Below are positions 33,441 to 40,382 of a stretch of DNA of 41,180 nucleotides, piece by piece. Numbering within the stretch: position 1 is the first letter of the stretch; every line of letters begins with the position of its first letter. The notes below the pieces were generated by a model, which saw only the letters and a list, made by a program, of their open reading frames with translations, was not told the origin of the DNA and made no database searches. The DNA is from Actinomycetes bacterium (lineage in GTDB: Bacteria > Actinomycetota > Coriobacteriia > Coriobacteriales > Eggerthellaceae), in contig JAEYEL010000110.1 of assembly GCA_023403475.1 (NCBI GenBank), forward strand, positions 1-41,180, read 5' to 3'. Made by a program: the position numbers and the translations under genes.

Positions 33441-33802
33441 ACGTACCCCCTTCGCAATCGCTTCCTTTTCCGCCTCATGGTAAACCACCAACCGCCTCGA
33501 AACGAGTGCGGAAAAGAGAAACCCGAGCGCGCACATAGGCCGCAACACGACGCGAACGCGCAGCTCGAATGCGCGCGCAGCCGCACGGTCACACGGTCGC
33601 GCACCATTCGCGAGATCGTACGAATTCCGCGCGGCACAGCGCTCACGCGACCGTGCGCATCCGACGCGCAACCGCCGCCGACACTGCGGGTTTTCCCTCA
33701 TTGACACATGCGAAACATCTGATACCCTAAAACAACCGTTTACCTCAAACGCAAAGATTCAAGCCCCCAAGGGAAGAGAACGACCGAAGTGAAACGAAAC
33801 GA
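33441..33802. other. Divergent intergenic region between the BaiN-like and DUF454 genes
   Basis: This gap separates divergent genes and should hold promoters for both. The right third is less GC-rich and carries the plus-strand promoter at 33701-33728. On the minus strand short frames run through it (for example the extension of the flavoprotein frame to 33707), but they lack ribosome sites or family sequence. No RNA gene is visible. Confidence 0.5.
33701..33728 (+). promoter_or_regulatory. Promoter of the DUF454 gene
   Basis: A perfect -35 TTGACA (33701-33706) is followed after 16 bases by TACCCT (33723-33728), a mediocre -10. It lies 75 bases before the DUF454 start. Confidence 0.5.
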
Positions 33803-34339
33803 ATGCCCGAAACGAAAAGAGACCGCATGAAACGCATCCTTCTCTTCACGCTCGCATGCTTATCGTGCACGCTCGGAATTATCGGCGTCGTCGTGCCCGT
33901 GCTGCCGACAACGCCGTTTCTGCTTCTTGCGGCGTTTCTGTTCGCAAAATCGTCGCCGCGCTGCCACAAGTGGCTCACGGGCACGAAGGTGTACGCCACC
34001 TACGTCGTGCCCTTCAAGCAAGCGGGCGGCCTGCCTGCACGGGCGAAGGCGCGCATCCTCGTCATCTCCTTTTCGGTCATGGGAACAAGCGCGCTTCTGG
34101 TTCGCCGCCCTGTAGTGTGGGCGATCCTTTGCTGCGTGGCGCTGTTTTTGCTCTATCTCATGCTCGTGCGCATCCCCACGGTCAAGCTCGACAAGGCATC
34201 CGAAGTCTCTTTCACCTCGCACGATTTCGCCCCGCAAGAACCTGTTGAGGCGATTCCCGCCTCAACACACCGCCCGCACCTCGTCCCGCGCCCGGAAGTG
34301 CACGCCCTTACTTCGACTCCAAAACAGGAATGGGAGTAG
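33803..34339 (+). CDS. DUF454 (YbaN-like) inner-membrane protein
   Basis: This 178-residue protein has the family hallmarks in order: LACLSCTLGIIGVVVPVLPTTPFLLLAAFLFAKSSPRCHKWLTGTKVYATYV, and later helices VISFSVMGTSALLV and VVWAILCCVALFLLYLMLVRIPTV. About four membrane helices are predicted. The ~45-residue C-terminal tail is polar and not part of the family. Function is unknown. ATG 33803 has no clear ribosome site; the ATG at 33827 (MKRILLF) is an alternative. Its 3' end overlaps the convergent symporter gene by 32 bases. Confidence 0.87.
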   Translation: MPETKRDRMKRILLFTLACLSCTLGIIGVVVPVLPTTPFLLLAAFLFAKSSPRCHKWLTGTKVYATYVVPFKQAGGLPARAKARILVISFSVMGTSALLVRRPVVWAILCCVALFLLYLMLVRIPTVKLDKASEVSFTSHDFAPQEPVEAIPASTHRPHLVPRPEVHALTSTPKQEWE

Positions 34340-35723
34340 CGTCTTTCTCGTCAAGGTTGCCCTCGTAGACGTAATGCTTCGTCTCTCGGGCTATCAAGCC
34401 AGACAAGAGCAGCACCACGATGATGTTCGGCAACGCCATAAGCGCGTTCGTGATGTCGGAAATGGTCCACACCACATCGCCCACGCCGACGGCACCTAAG
34501 AACGCCATGACCACGTAGAGCGCCTGATAAGGGCGAACGGCATGCTTGCCAAACAGATACGTCACGCAGCGGTTGCCGTAATACGACCAACCTAGAATGG
34601 TCGAATACGCGAACAAGACCATACCGAACACGAGGATGGGCGTGCCGATGTAGGGAATCTCTGCAAATGCGATGCTCGTAAGCTGGGCACCCTCCTCAAT
34701 GGTGCCCGCAGCCATGATGTCGGGGTTGGCTATCATGGTCGATACGAGCACCAGGCCCGTGAGCAGGCAGATGACAACGGTGTCCCAGAACGTACCTGTC
34801 ATGGAAACGAGCGCTTGACGTGCGGGGTTGCGCGTAGTGGCAGCCGAGGCCACAATGGGCGCCGATCCCAAGCCCGACTCGTTTGAGAACAGCCCGCGCG
34901 CGCAACCGAACTGCAAAGCCATCATGAGGCCGCTGCCCACCGCACCGCCGAAAGCAGCCTTGGGGGTGAAGGCGCACTCGCAGATAAGGCAGATGGCAGG
35001 CCAAACGTATTCCCAGTTCATTCCCAAAATCACGATACAGCCCCATGCGTAGGCTATGGCCATGAAGGGCACCAGCTTCTCGCACACCCTCGAGATGACC
35101 TTCACGCCGCCGAAGATAACGACCGACACCATGATGACAATGGCCAAGCCTATGCCCCATTCAGGCACGCCCGGCATGTTCGCAGTGATGACGCCCGTCA
35201 TGGAACCCGACTGCACAGCCGACCCGATGCCGAACGAGGCGATGGCCGCAAACAACGCGAATGAGCCCGCACCAAGCAACCCCCACCACGGGGTCTTGCC
35301 GTCCTTCTCGAACGCGCGCCTCCATGCGTACATGGCGCCTCCCAACATGGAGCCGCTGTGGTCTTTCACGCGATACTTCACCGCAATGTAGGTTTCCGAA
35401 TACTTGGTGGCGATACCGAAGACGCCGGTGAGCCACATCCATAGTACAGCACCCGGGCCGCCCGAAAGAATCGCCGTGGCAACGCCTACTATGTTACCCG
35501 TGCCGATGGTGGCTGAAAGCGCCGTGCACAGCGCTCCGAACTGGCTGATGTCGCCTTCGGCATCAGGGTCCTTCGTTACCGAAAGCTTGATGGCCTTCGG
35601 AAGCTTCCGCTGGATTACTCCCGTCCGGAAGGTCAGAAACACATGCGACCCCAAAAGGATAGCGATCATCGGCGGTCCCCACACGAACGCGTCGATATCT
35701 TTGATAATTTGAACGATGTCCAT
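34308..35723 (-). CDS. Alanine/glycine:cation symporter (AGCS family)
   Basis: This 471-residue transporter imports alanine, glycine or related amino acids with Na+ or H+. Family segments include SQFGALCTALSATIGTGNIVGVATAI, GGPGAVLWMWLTGVFGIATKYSE, GLFSNESGLGSAPIVASAA and FAYSTILGWSYYGNR. The start is ATG 35723 (MDIVQIIKDIDAFVWGPP) with AGAGGG before it; the longer frame upstream is unlike the family. A perfect -10 box lies about 220 bases upstream, implying a long leader. The stop lies inside the 3' end of the DUF454 gene on the opposite strand. Confidence 0.94.
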   Translation of the reverse strand: MDIVQIIKDIDAFVWGPPMIAILLGSHVFLTFRTGVIQRKLPKAIKLSVTKDPDAEGDISQFGALCTALSATIGTGNIVGVATAILSGGPGAVLWMWLTGVFGIATKYSETYIAVKYRVKDHSGSMLGGAMYAWRRAFEKDGKTPWWGLLGAGSFALFAAIASFGIGSAVQSGSMTGVITANMPGVPEWGIGLAIVIMVSVVIFGGVKVISRVCEKLVPFMAIAYAWGCIVILGMNWEYVWPAICLICECAFTPKAAFGGAVGSGLMMALQFGCARGLFSNESGLGSAPIVASAATTRNPARQALVSMTGTFWDTVVICLLTGLVLVSTMIANPDIMAAGTIEEGAQLTSIAFAEIPYIGTPILVFGMVLFAYSTILGWSYYGNRCVTYLFGKHAVRPYQALYVVMAFLGAVGVGDVVWTISDITNALMALPNIIVVLLLSGLIARETKHYVYEGNLDEKDATPIPVLESK

Positions 35724-36185
35724 ACGTTGCCCTCTTTTCTCATCCGCTACGGCCTCTTTGGCGCGAAGAGCCCGTGTCGAAGCAGGTTTATGGCACGCCG
35801 AGCGGGAAAGCGCGGCGTCCTTGCACGGAAGAGGCTTTCCCAAGCCGAGGCCTTCATTCCGCCGCAGATGCCCCGCGCAACCCCGCCGATCAACCCCGAA
35901 GCCGTTTCGACAGAGGCACTTTCGCACGCTAAAGTAGCTGGATTATAGAAGGCGCACTATTGCCCGCTTGTTAACAATTGCGAAAATATCAGCGAACGGA
36001 CTGCACGAACAGGGGAAAAGACAACCGAAGGCAACATGCCCGCCATGAGGAACGCATGCTGGCGGGAAGGGAAAAGCGCGAAATCTTTATAAATTATCGT
36101 CGAAACTGCATCGTGATAGTATTATCTACATCAATCATATATTATATGATGCAGTTTACAGCTACATGATGCAGAAAGAATCAAG
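35724..36185. other. Divergent intergenic region between the AGCS and fic genes
   Basis: On the minus strand a perfect TATAAT (35947-35942) marks a promoter for the symporter gene, without a good -35. The resulting leader of about 210 bases is GC-rich and structured, but I find no known riboswitch core. The right part (36080-36175) is sharply AT-rich and holds the fic control region. No gene is seen. Confidence 0.55.
36103..36157 (+). promoter_or_regulatory. AT-rich palindromic control region of fic
   Basis: A perfect 10-base inverted repeat, aaactgcatc (36103-36112) and gatgcagttt (36148-36157), encloses 35 bases of AT-rich DNA that could contain -10-like sites (tattat, tatatt). A further half-site gatgcag follows at 36168-36174, close to the GTG start. 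This layout suggests a repressor operator. Confidence 0.55.
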
Positions 36186-37235
36186 GTGAGATATTTCAAT
36201 TACAATAAGCTTCCGAAAGGACTTCTGACCTCGAAAACCATGATGCTCGTATCCGCCGTCCACGAGGCGAAAGGACGTCAAGGCCTTTATGCAACTGCAA
36301 GACAGGACGTACTGGACGCGTTGGCCTTGGTGGCGAAAATCCAGTCGACGGAATCCTCGAACCGTATCGAGGGTATCCGCACCTCCGACAAGCGCCTACG
36401 CCAGATTATGGCGGACGGCACCGACCTGCACTCCCGTGATGAAGAAGAGATAGCCGGGTACCGCGACGTCCTGAACACAATCCACGAGAACCACGAACAC
36501 ATCGACATCACCCCGAACGTCATCCTCCAGCTGCATCGAAGCATGTGCCGTCACACCGCCTCTTCCATCGGCGGGCATTTCAAGATTGGGGACAACGAAG
36601 TGCGCGGCATACGGGAAGACGGCACCGAATATGTCCGCCTTAGGACAGTTCCGGCGGTCGCAACACCCGATGCCATGGAGAAGCTCTGCGCTGCGCTGAA
36701 GGCAGGCATCGACTCCGGCGAAAACGACCCGCTGTTGCTCTCGCTCATGTTCGTTTTCGATTTCACGTGCATACACCCCTTCAACGACGGCAACGGTCGC
36801 ATGAGTCGCCTGCTCACGCTGCTCCTGCTTTACAAGGCCGGCTACTTGGTGGGCAGGTACGTCTCCATAGAGAAAGAGATCGAGCGTACGAAGGGAGACT
36901 ACTACGACGCGCTGGCTCGAAGCTCTGTTGACTGGGAGTCCGGCGAGAACGACCTTGGCCCTTTCGTCCGCTACATGCTTGGCGTTGTTCTGGCTGCATA
37001 CCGCGACCTAGAATCGCGAATCGACGCTGTACTGGCGGCAAAGGCAACCAAGACCGAGCGTGTGGAAGCCTTTTTGAGCAGCAGTATCGGCAAAGTGACG
37101 AAATCGCAGATTATCGAGGCATGCCCCGACATCAGCCAGATCACCGTCGAGCGCACCCTCCATGCACTGCTGAATGAGGGGAAAATAGAGAAGGTGGGCG
37201 GTGGGCGCGGAAGCGGTTATGTCTGGAAAGGATAG
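36186..37235 (+). CDS. Fic-domain protein with built-in inhibitory motif
   Basis: This 349-residue protein belongs to the Fic family, which usually transfers AMP to target proteins. The active site is HPFNDGNGR (His197-Arg205) followed by MSRLLTLLLLYKAGYL. An N-terminal inhibitory helix carries SSNRIEG (Ser58-Glu62-Gly63), the (S/T)xxxE(G/N) motif that blocks ATP binding in class II Fic proteins. The C-terminus (residues ~280-345, KVTKSQIIEACPDISQITVERTLHALLNEGKIEKVGGGRGSGYVW) is a winged-helix DNA-binding domain. Start GTG 36186 has a weak ribosome site. The AT-rich upstream region differs from its neighbours and suggests acquisition by transfer. Confidence 0.93.
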   Translation: MRYFNYNKLPKGLLTSKTMMLVSAVHEAKGRQGLYATARQDVLDALALVAKIQSTESSNRIEGIRTSDKRLRQIMADGTDLHSRDEEEIAGYRDVLNTIHENHEHIDITPNVILQLHRSMCRHTASSIGGHFKIGDNEVRGIREDGTEYVRLRTVPAVATPDAMEKLCAALKAGIDSGENDPLLLSLMFVFDFTCIHPFNDGNGRMSRLLTLLLLYKAGYLVGRYVSIEKEIERTKGDYYDALARSSVDWESGENDLGPFVRYMLGVVLAAYRDLESRIDAVLAAKATKTERVEAFLSSSIGKVTKSQIIEACPDISQITVERTLHALLNEGKIEKVGGGRGSGYVWKG

Positions 37236-37244
37236 GCTCTCGCT

Positions 37245-37314
37245 GCCAGCCGCGCCGCCGTCGCGCGCGGGCGCGAGTTAGTTGCCAGCCGCGCCGCCGT
37301 CGCGCGCGGGCGCG
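37245..37314. repeat. GC-rich 39-bp-period tandem repeat after fic
   Basis: A 31-base unit beginning gccagccgcgccgccgtcgc occurs at 37245-37275 and 37284-37314, each followed by a ttagttgcca-like segment. Each unit can fold through CGCGCC/GGCGCG. It lies between the fic stop and the riboflavin operon promoter, where it may act as a transcription barrier. Confidence 0.85.
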
Positions 37315-37336
37315 TTAGTTGCCAAATTATTTCCCC

Positions 37337-37365
37337 TTGCATTTTCCGCGAGCAATGGTTACAAT
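37337..37365 (+). promoter_or_regulatory. Promoter of the riboflavin transport operon
   Basis: -35 TTGCAT (37337-37342) and -10 TACAAT (37360-37365) are separated by 17 bases. The start near 37372 lies just before the FMN riboswitch. Confidence 0.7.
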
Positions 37366-37384
37366 GCGCGGCAGATGAATTCTG

Positions 37385-37635
37385 TTTCAGGGCGAGGTGG
37401 AAACCCTCACTGGCGGTAAGCGGAATTCCCCAGGTTTTCGCGCACGCTTTCGCAGATTGCGAAAGCGATGAGCGCTAAGGCCTTCGGATGAACGCAAGTC
37501 CGCGACCCTGATGCTCGTCGCGCAAGCCGTTTTTTGTCGCTACGCACTGCAACAAGATGGCGGCGGAAGGCGACGAGCATGAGGCTGACCCGGTGAAATT
37601 CCGGGACCAACGGTTACAGTCCGGATGGAAGAGGC
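37385..37635 (+). promoter_or_regulatory. FMN riboswitch (RFN element)
   Basis: Conserved RFN pieces occur in order: TTCAGGGCGAGGTGGAAACC, CACTGGCGGTAAG, AAGTCCGCGACCC, GACCCGGTGAAATTCCGGGA, and CCAACGGTTACAGTCCGGAT then GGAAGAGG. Two peripheral helices are enlarged. One is a perfect 10-bp hairpin (cgctttcgca/tgcgaaagcg). The other has an 11-bp outer stem (37511-37521 with 37570-37580) around a ~48-base interior. An intrinsic terminator follows, so FMN binding probably stops transcription before ribU. Confidence 0.96.
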
Positions 37636-37687
37636 AGAAGTTCGCATGAAGCGCATGCCGGAAGCGGCGGCACGAATTTGTGAGCGA

Positions 37688-37720
37688 AAAGCCCGTATGG
37701 AAGGAATTCATACGGGCTTT
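37688..37720 (+). terminator. Intrinsic terminator of the FMN riboswitch
   Basis: A perfect 12-bp stem, AAAGCCCGTATG and CATACGGGCTTT, has a 9-base loop and is followed by CTTCTTTTCT. It lies between the riboswitch and ribU, as expected for an OFF switch. Confidence 0.9.
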
Positions 37721-37789
37721 CTTCTTTTCTGCGAGGCCAGGAAGCGAACCCGAAGACACGCAAGCCTCGCGAAAGGAAGGTAGACGAAC

Positions 37790-38389
37790 ATGCCAGAACC
37801 CGCGAACAGCCCCAACCGCCCCCCCGCCTTCACGAACACAAACAGATGGGATACCCGCCAGCTCGTTACCATGGCGCTTCTGTGCGCCATCGGCGTGCTG
37901 CTGTCGTTCATCGAGTTTCCCCTGCTCCCCGGCGTCACGTGGCTTAAATACGACGCTTCGGCCATGCCCGCCATGGTAAGCGGCTTCGCGTTCGGCCCGG
38001 CGGCGGGTGTGGCGGTGGGCGTTGTGGGCGCCATCGTGCACGGCATCCTCATGGCCGACTTTTCCGGTGCCGTTATGAACATCCTCGTAGTAACGGGATA
38101 CGTTCTACCAGCAGCGACCATCTATGCGAAAAGGCGCACCTACCAAGGAGCCATCGCCGGCTTGCTCGCGGGCATCGTGTGCGCAACCGCCATGGCCATC
38201 GTAGGCAACCTTGTTATCACGCCCGCATGGCTCGGCGTTCCCCTGCAGGCGGTCATAGATATGATCGTTCCCATACTCACGCCGTTCAACCTGATCAAGG
38301 CGGCGCTCAACTCCGTTCTGACGCTCGTGGTGTACAAAAGCATCTCGAACCTTATCACCCCGAAGAAAAAGCAGGTGAAGGGACGATAG
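37790..38389 (+). CDS. ribU: Riboflavin ECF transporter S component
   Basis: This 199-residue membrane protein binds riboflavin for an ECF importer. Typical RibU features are TMALLCAIGVLLSFIEFPLLPGVTWLKYDASAMPAMVSGFAFGPAAGVAVGVVGAIVHG and a C-terminal helix (IVPILTPFNLIKAALNSVLTLVVYKSIS). About six helices are predicted. ATG 37790 follows GAAAGGAAGG. The FMN riboswitch directly upstream supports the substrate. An A1, A2 and T set follows, which could also serve other S components in the genome. Confidence 0.95.
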   Translation: MPEPANSPNRPPAFTNTNRWDTRQLVTMALLCAIGVLLSFIEFPLLPGVTWLKYDASAMPAMVSGFAFGPAAGVAVGVVGAIVHGILMADFSGAVMNILVVTGYVLPAATIYAKRRTYQGAIAGLLAGIVCATAMAIVGNLVITPAWLGVPLQAVIDMIVPILTPFNLIKAALNSVLTLVVYKSISNLITPKKKQVKGR

Positions 38390-38392
38390 CCG

Positions 38393-38431
38393 AGAAAGCA
38401 ACCAAAGAAGCAACCAAGGAAGCAACCGAAG
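38393..38431 (+). repeat. 12-bp tandem repeat between ribU and ecfA1
   Basis: Three near-identical units (gaaagcaaccaa, agaagcaaccaa, ggaagcaaccga) end in the ribosome site of ecfA1 (GAAGGAGG). In the ecfA1 frame they read as KEAT repeats, but they lie before the chosen start codon. Confidence 0.85.
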
Positions 38432-38442
38432 GAGGCCAGACG

Positions 38443-39315
38443 TTGACTGGAAAAAGCCGAAAAACGGCGGAGAAAGGAAGCGCGGGCAGCAAGGCGGTTC
38501 GCTTCGAACACGCAGGGTTTACCTACGACGGGGAAACGTTCGTGTTCGACGACCTGAACCTGAGCGTACCGCGTGGACAGTTCGTCTGCCTGCTCGGCGG
38601 CAACGGGTCGGGGAAATCGACGCTCGCCAAGCATATAAACGCCCTTCTTGAGCCCGACCTCGGCAGCGTGCACACGCTCGGATACGACACGCAGGACCAA
38701 AAGCTCACCTACCTCATTCGCAGCAACGCGGGCATGGTGTTTCAGAACCCCGACGACCAACTGGTGGCAAGCCTTATCGAAAACGACGTGGCCTTCGGGC
38801 CGGAAAACTTAGGCGTTCCCGCAGACGAGCTTGCCGATCGCGTTGAAAGCGCTCTTGCCGAAGTGGGTCTGCAGGGCTACGAGGCCCACGAGACGAGCAC
38901 CCTTTCCGGCGGGCAGAAGCAGCGCGTGGCCATTGCCGGCGTGCTGGCTATGAAACCGCAGATCCTCGTACTCGATGAAGCATCGGCCATGCTCGACCCG
39001 CGCGGGCGCAAAGGGCTTCTGCGCGTATGCCGCGAACTGCACGAACGCGGCATGACCATCGTCATGATCACGCACTTCATGGAAGAGGCCGCGCTTGCAG
39101 AGCGCGTGGTGGTGATGGGCGACGGGGGCATTCGCCTTGACGGCGCGCCCGAAGAGGTGCTTGTGCAGGGAGAGCTTCTGGAAAGCCTCAACCTCGACGT
39201 GCCCGCCGCTTGCCGCCTTTCCCTTTTACTGCAGCGGCGCGGCGTGCCCGTGCGCACCTGCGTAACCGAAAGCGAGCTGAAAGAGGAGCTATGTCGATTG
39301 TATTCGACCAGGTAA
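38443..39315 (+). CDS. ecfA1: ECF transporter ATPase A1
   Basis: This 290-residue ABC ATPase powers vitamin uptake together with EcfA2 and EcfT. Walker A is GGNGSGKST (52-60), the Q-loop is VFQNPDDQLVA, the signature LSGGQKQRVAIAG and Walker B ILVLDEASAMLDPRGR, with switch histidine in MITHFMEE. The start is TTG 38443 with AAGGAGG 7 bases upstream; the open frame extends back over ribU without family sequence. Its 3' end overlaps ecfA2 by 25 bases. Confidence 0.94.
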   Translation: MTGKSRKTAEKGSAGSKAVRFEHAGFTYDGETFVFDDLNLSVPRGQFVCLLGGNGSGKSTLAKHINALLEPDLGSVHTLGYDTQDQKLTYLIRSNAGMVFQNPDDQLVASLIENDVAFGPENLGVPADELADRVESALAEVGLQGYEAHETSTLSGGQKQRVAIAGVLAMKPQILVLDEASAMLDPRGRKGLLRVCRELHERGMTIVMITHFMEEAALAERVVVMGDGGIRLDGAPEEVLVQGELLESLNLDVPAACRLSLLLQRRGVPVRTCVTESELKEELCRLYSTR

Positions 39316-40382
39316 GCTTCACCTACGACAACCCCGAACGCGCCGAAAAGCAGCGTCGGCGCAAAAAGCGACGCCGGGAGAAGGCGAAGGCGCAAAGCGG
39401 CGCAACTGCCAAACCGAGCGAGAAACCCGCATGGGGAACCTCTCCCGACGCGGTATGGGCGCTACGCGACATCAGCTTCACCTTGGAAGACGGCGAGTTC
39501 TTCGGCATCGCAGGACACACGGGCAGCGGGAAGAGCACGCTTTTGCAGCATATGAACGGGCTTGTGCGCCCCACCTGCGGCACGGTGTCGGTAGGCGGAC
39601 GCGATCTTGCGAACAAGAAGGCGGCTCAAGCCGTGCGCGGACAGGTGGGCATGGTCTTCCAGTATCCTGAGCATCAGCTGTTCGCCGCCACGGTGTACGA
39701 CGACGTGGCATTCGGGCCGCGCAACCTAGGCCTTGCCCCCGAAGAGGTGGACGAGCGCGTGCAACGCGCCTTGCGAGACGTGCAGCTTGACTTCGAGGCC
39801 TTACGCGAGAAAAGCCCCTTCGAGCTTTCCGGAGGCCAGCAACGGCGTGTGGCGTTCGCGGGCGTTTTGGCCATGAACCCGCGCATTCTTGTGCTCGACG
39901 AGCCCGTAGCCGGACTCGACCCGCACGCACGAGAGGAGTTCCTGCAGCTCATAGCCAATTTGCATGAAGGCGGTCTTACCGTGGTCATGGTGTCGCACAG
40001 CATGGACGATCTTGCACGTTACTGCGACCGCATACTCGTACTTAAGGAAGGCGAGCAGTTCGCTTTGGGAACGCCCGCCGAAGTGTTCGCGGATGCCGAA
40101 AGGTTGCGCAGCATAGGTCTCGGCGTGCCCACCGCGCAAAAACTTGCGAACGACCTGCGCGAGAACGGGTTTTCCCTCCCCCGCGCCCTTAACGATGCCG
40201 AAGCGCTTGCCGACGACTTGGCGGCGCTCTACCATGCGCGAAAGAACGGCAGCAAGACGGCGAATGGGAAAAACGCTGCGAACCCTCCCGAAGCGTCGGG
40301 GGTGCCGGGAACACGAGGGGCGTCGGGGTCGCCGGGGACGCCGGGGGCGCAGGAATCATCGGAGGCATCCCATGCCCGGTAA
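39291..40382 (+). CDS. ecfA2: ECF transporter ATPase A2 with basic insertion and collagen-like tail
   Basis: This 363-residue partner of EcfA1 is longer than the usual ~280-290. Walker A is GHTGSGKST (75-83), then VFQYPEHQLFA, LSGGQQRRVAFAG, ILVLDEPVAGLDP and VSHSMDD. ATG 39291 follows AAAGAGGAGCT. Two additions stand out. Residues ~14-54, between the FTYDN strand and WALRDISF, form a strongly basic insert (KQRRRKKRRREKAKA). The C-terminal 40 residues are disordered and include six Gly-X-Y triplets (337-354, GVPGTRGASGSPGTPGAQ). All catalytic motifs are intact. It overlaps ecfT by 11 bases. Confidence 0.94.
   Translation: MSIVFDQVSFTYDNPERAEKQRRRKKRRREKAKAQSGATAKPSEKPAWGTSPDAVWALRDISFTLEDGEFFGIAGHTGSGKSTLLQHMNGLVRPTCGTVSVGGRDLANKKAAQAVRGQVGMVFQYPEHQLFAATVYDDVAFGPRNLGLAPEEVDERVQRALRDVQLDFEALREKSPFELSGGQQRRVAFAGVLAMNPRILVLDEPVAGLDPHAREEFLQLIANLHEGGLTVVMVSHSMDDLARYCDRILVLKEGEQFALGTPAEVFADAERLRSIGLGVPTAQKLANDLRENGFSLPRALNDAEALADDLAALYHARKNGSKTANGKNAANPPEASGVPGTRGASGSPGTPGAQESSEASHAR

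Noticed and set aside
35724..35935. Glycine riboswitch in the long leader of the AGCS symporter gene
   Set aside because: AGCS genes often follow glycine riboswitches, but the leader lacks the paired GGAGAG / CCGAAGG-GCAA / CTCTCAGG pieces. Only generic GC-rich hairpins are seen.
37245..37314. CRISPR array at the GC-rich repeats
   Set aside because: There are only two units, the spacing is repeat sequence itself, and no cas genes are present.
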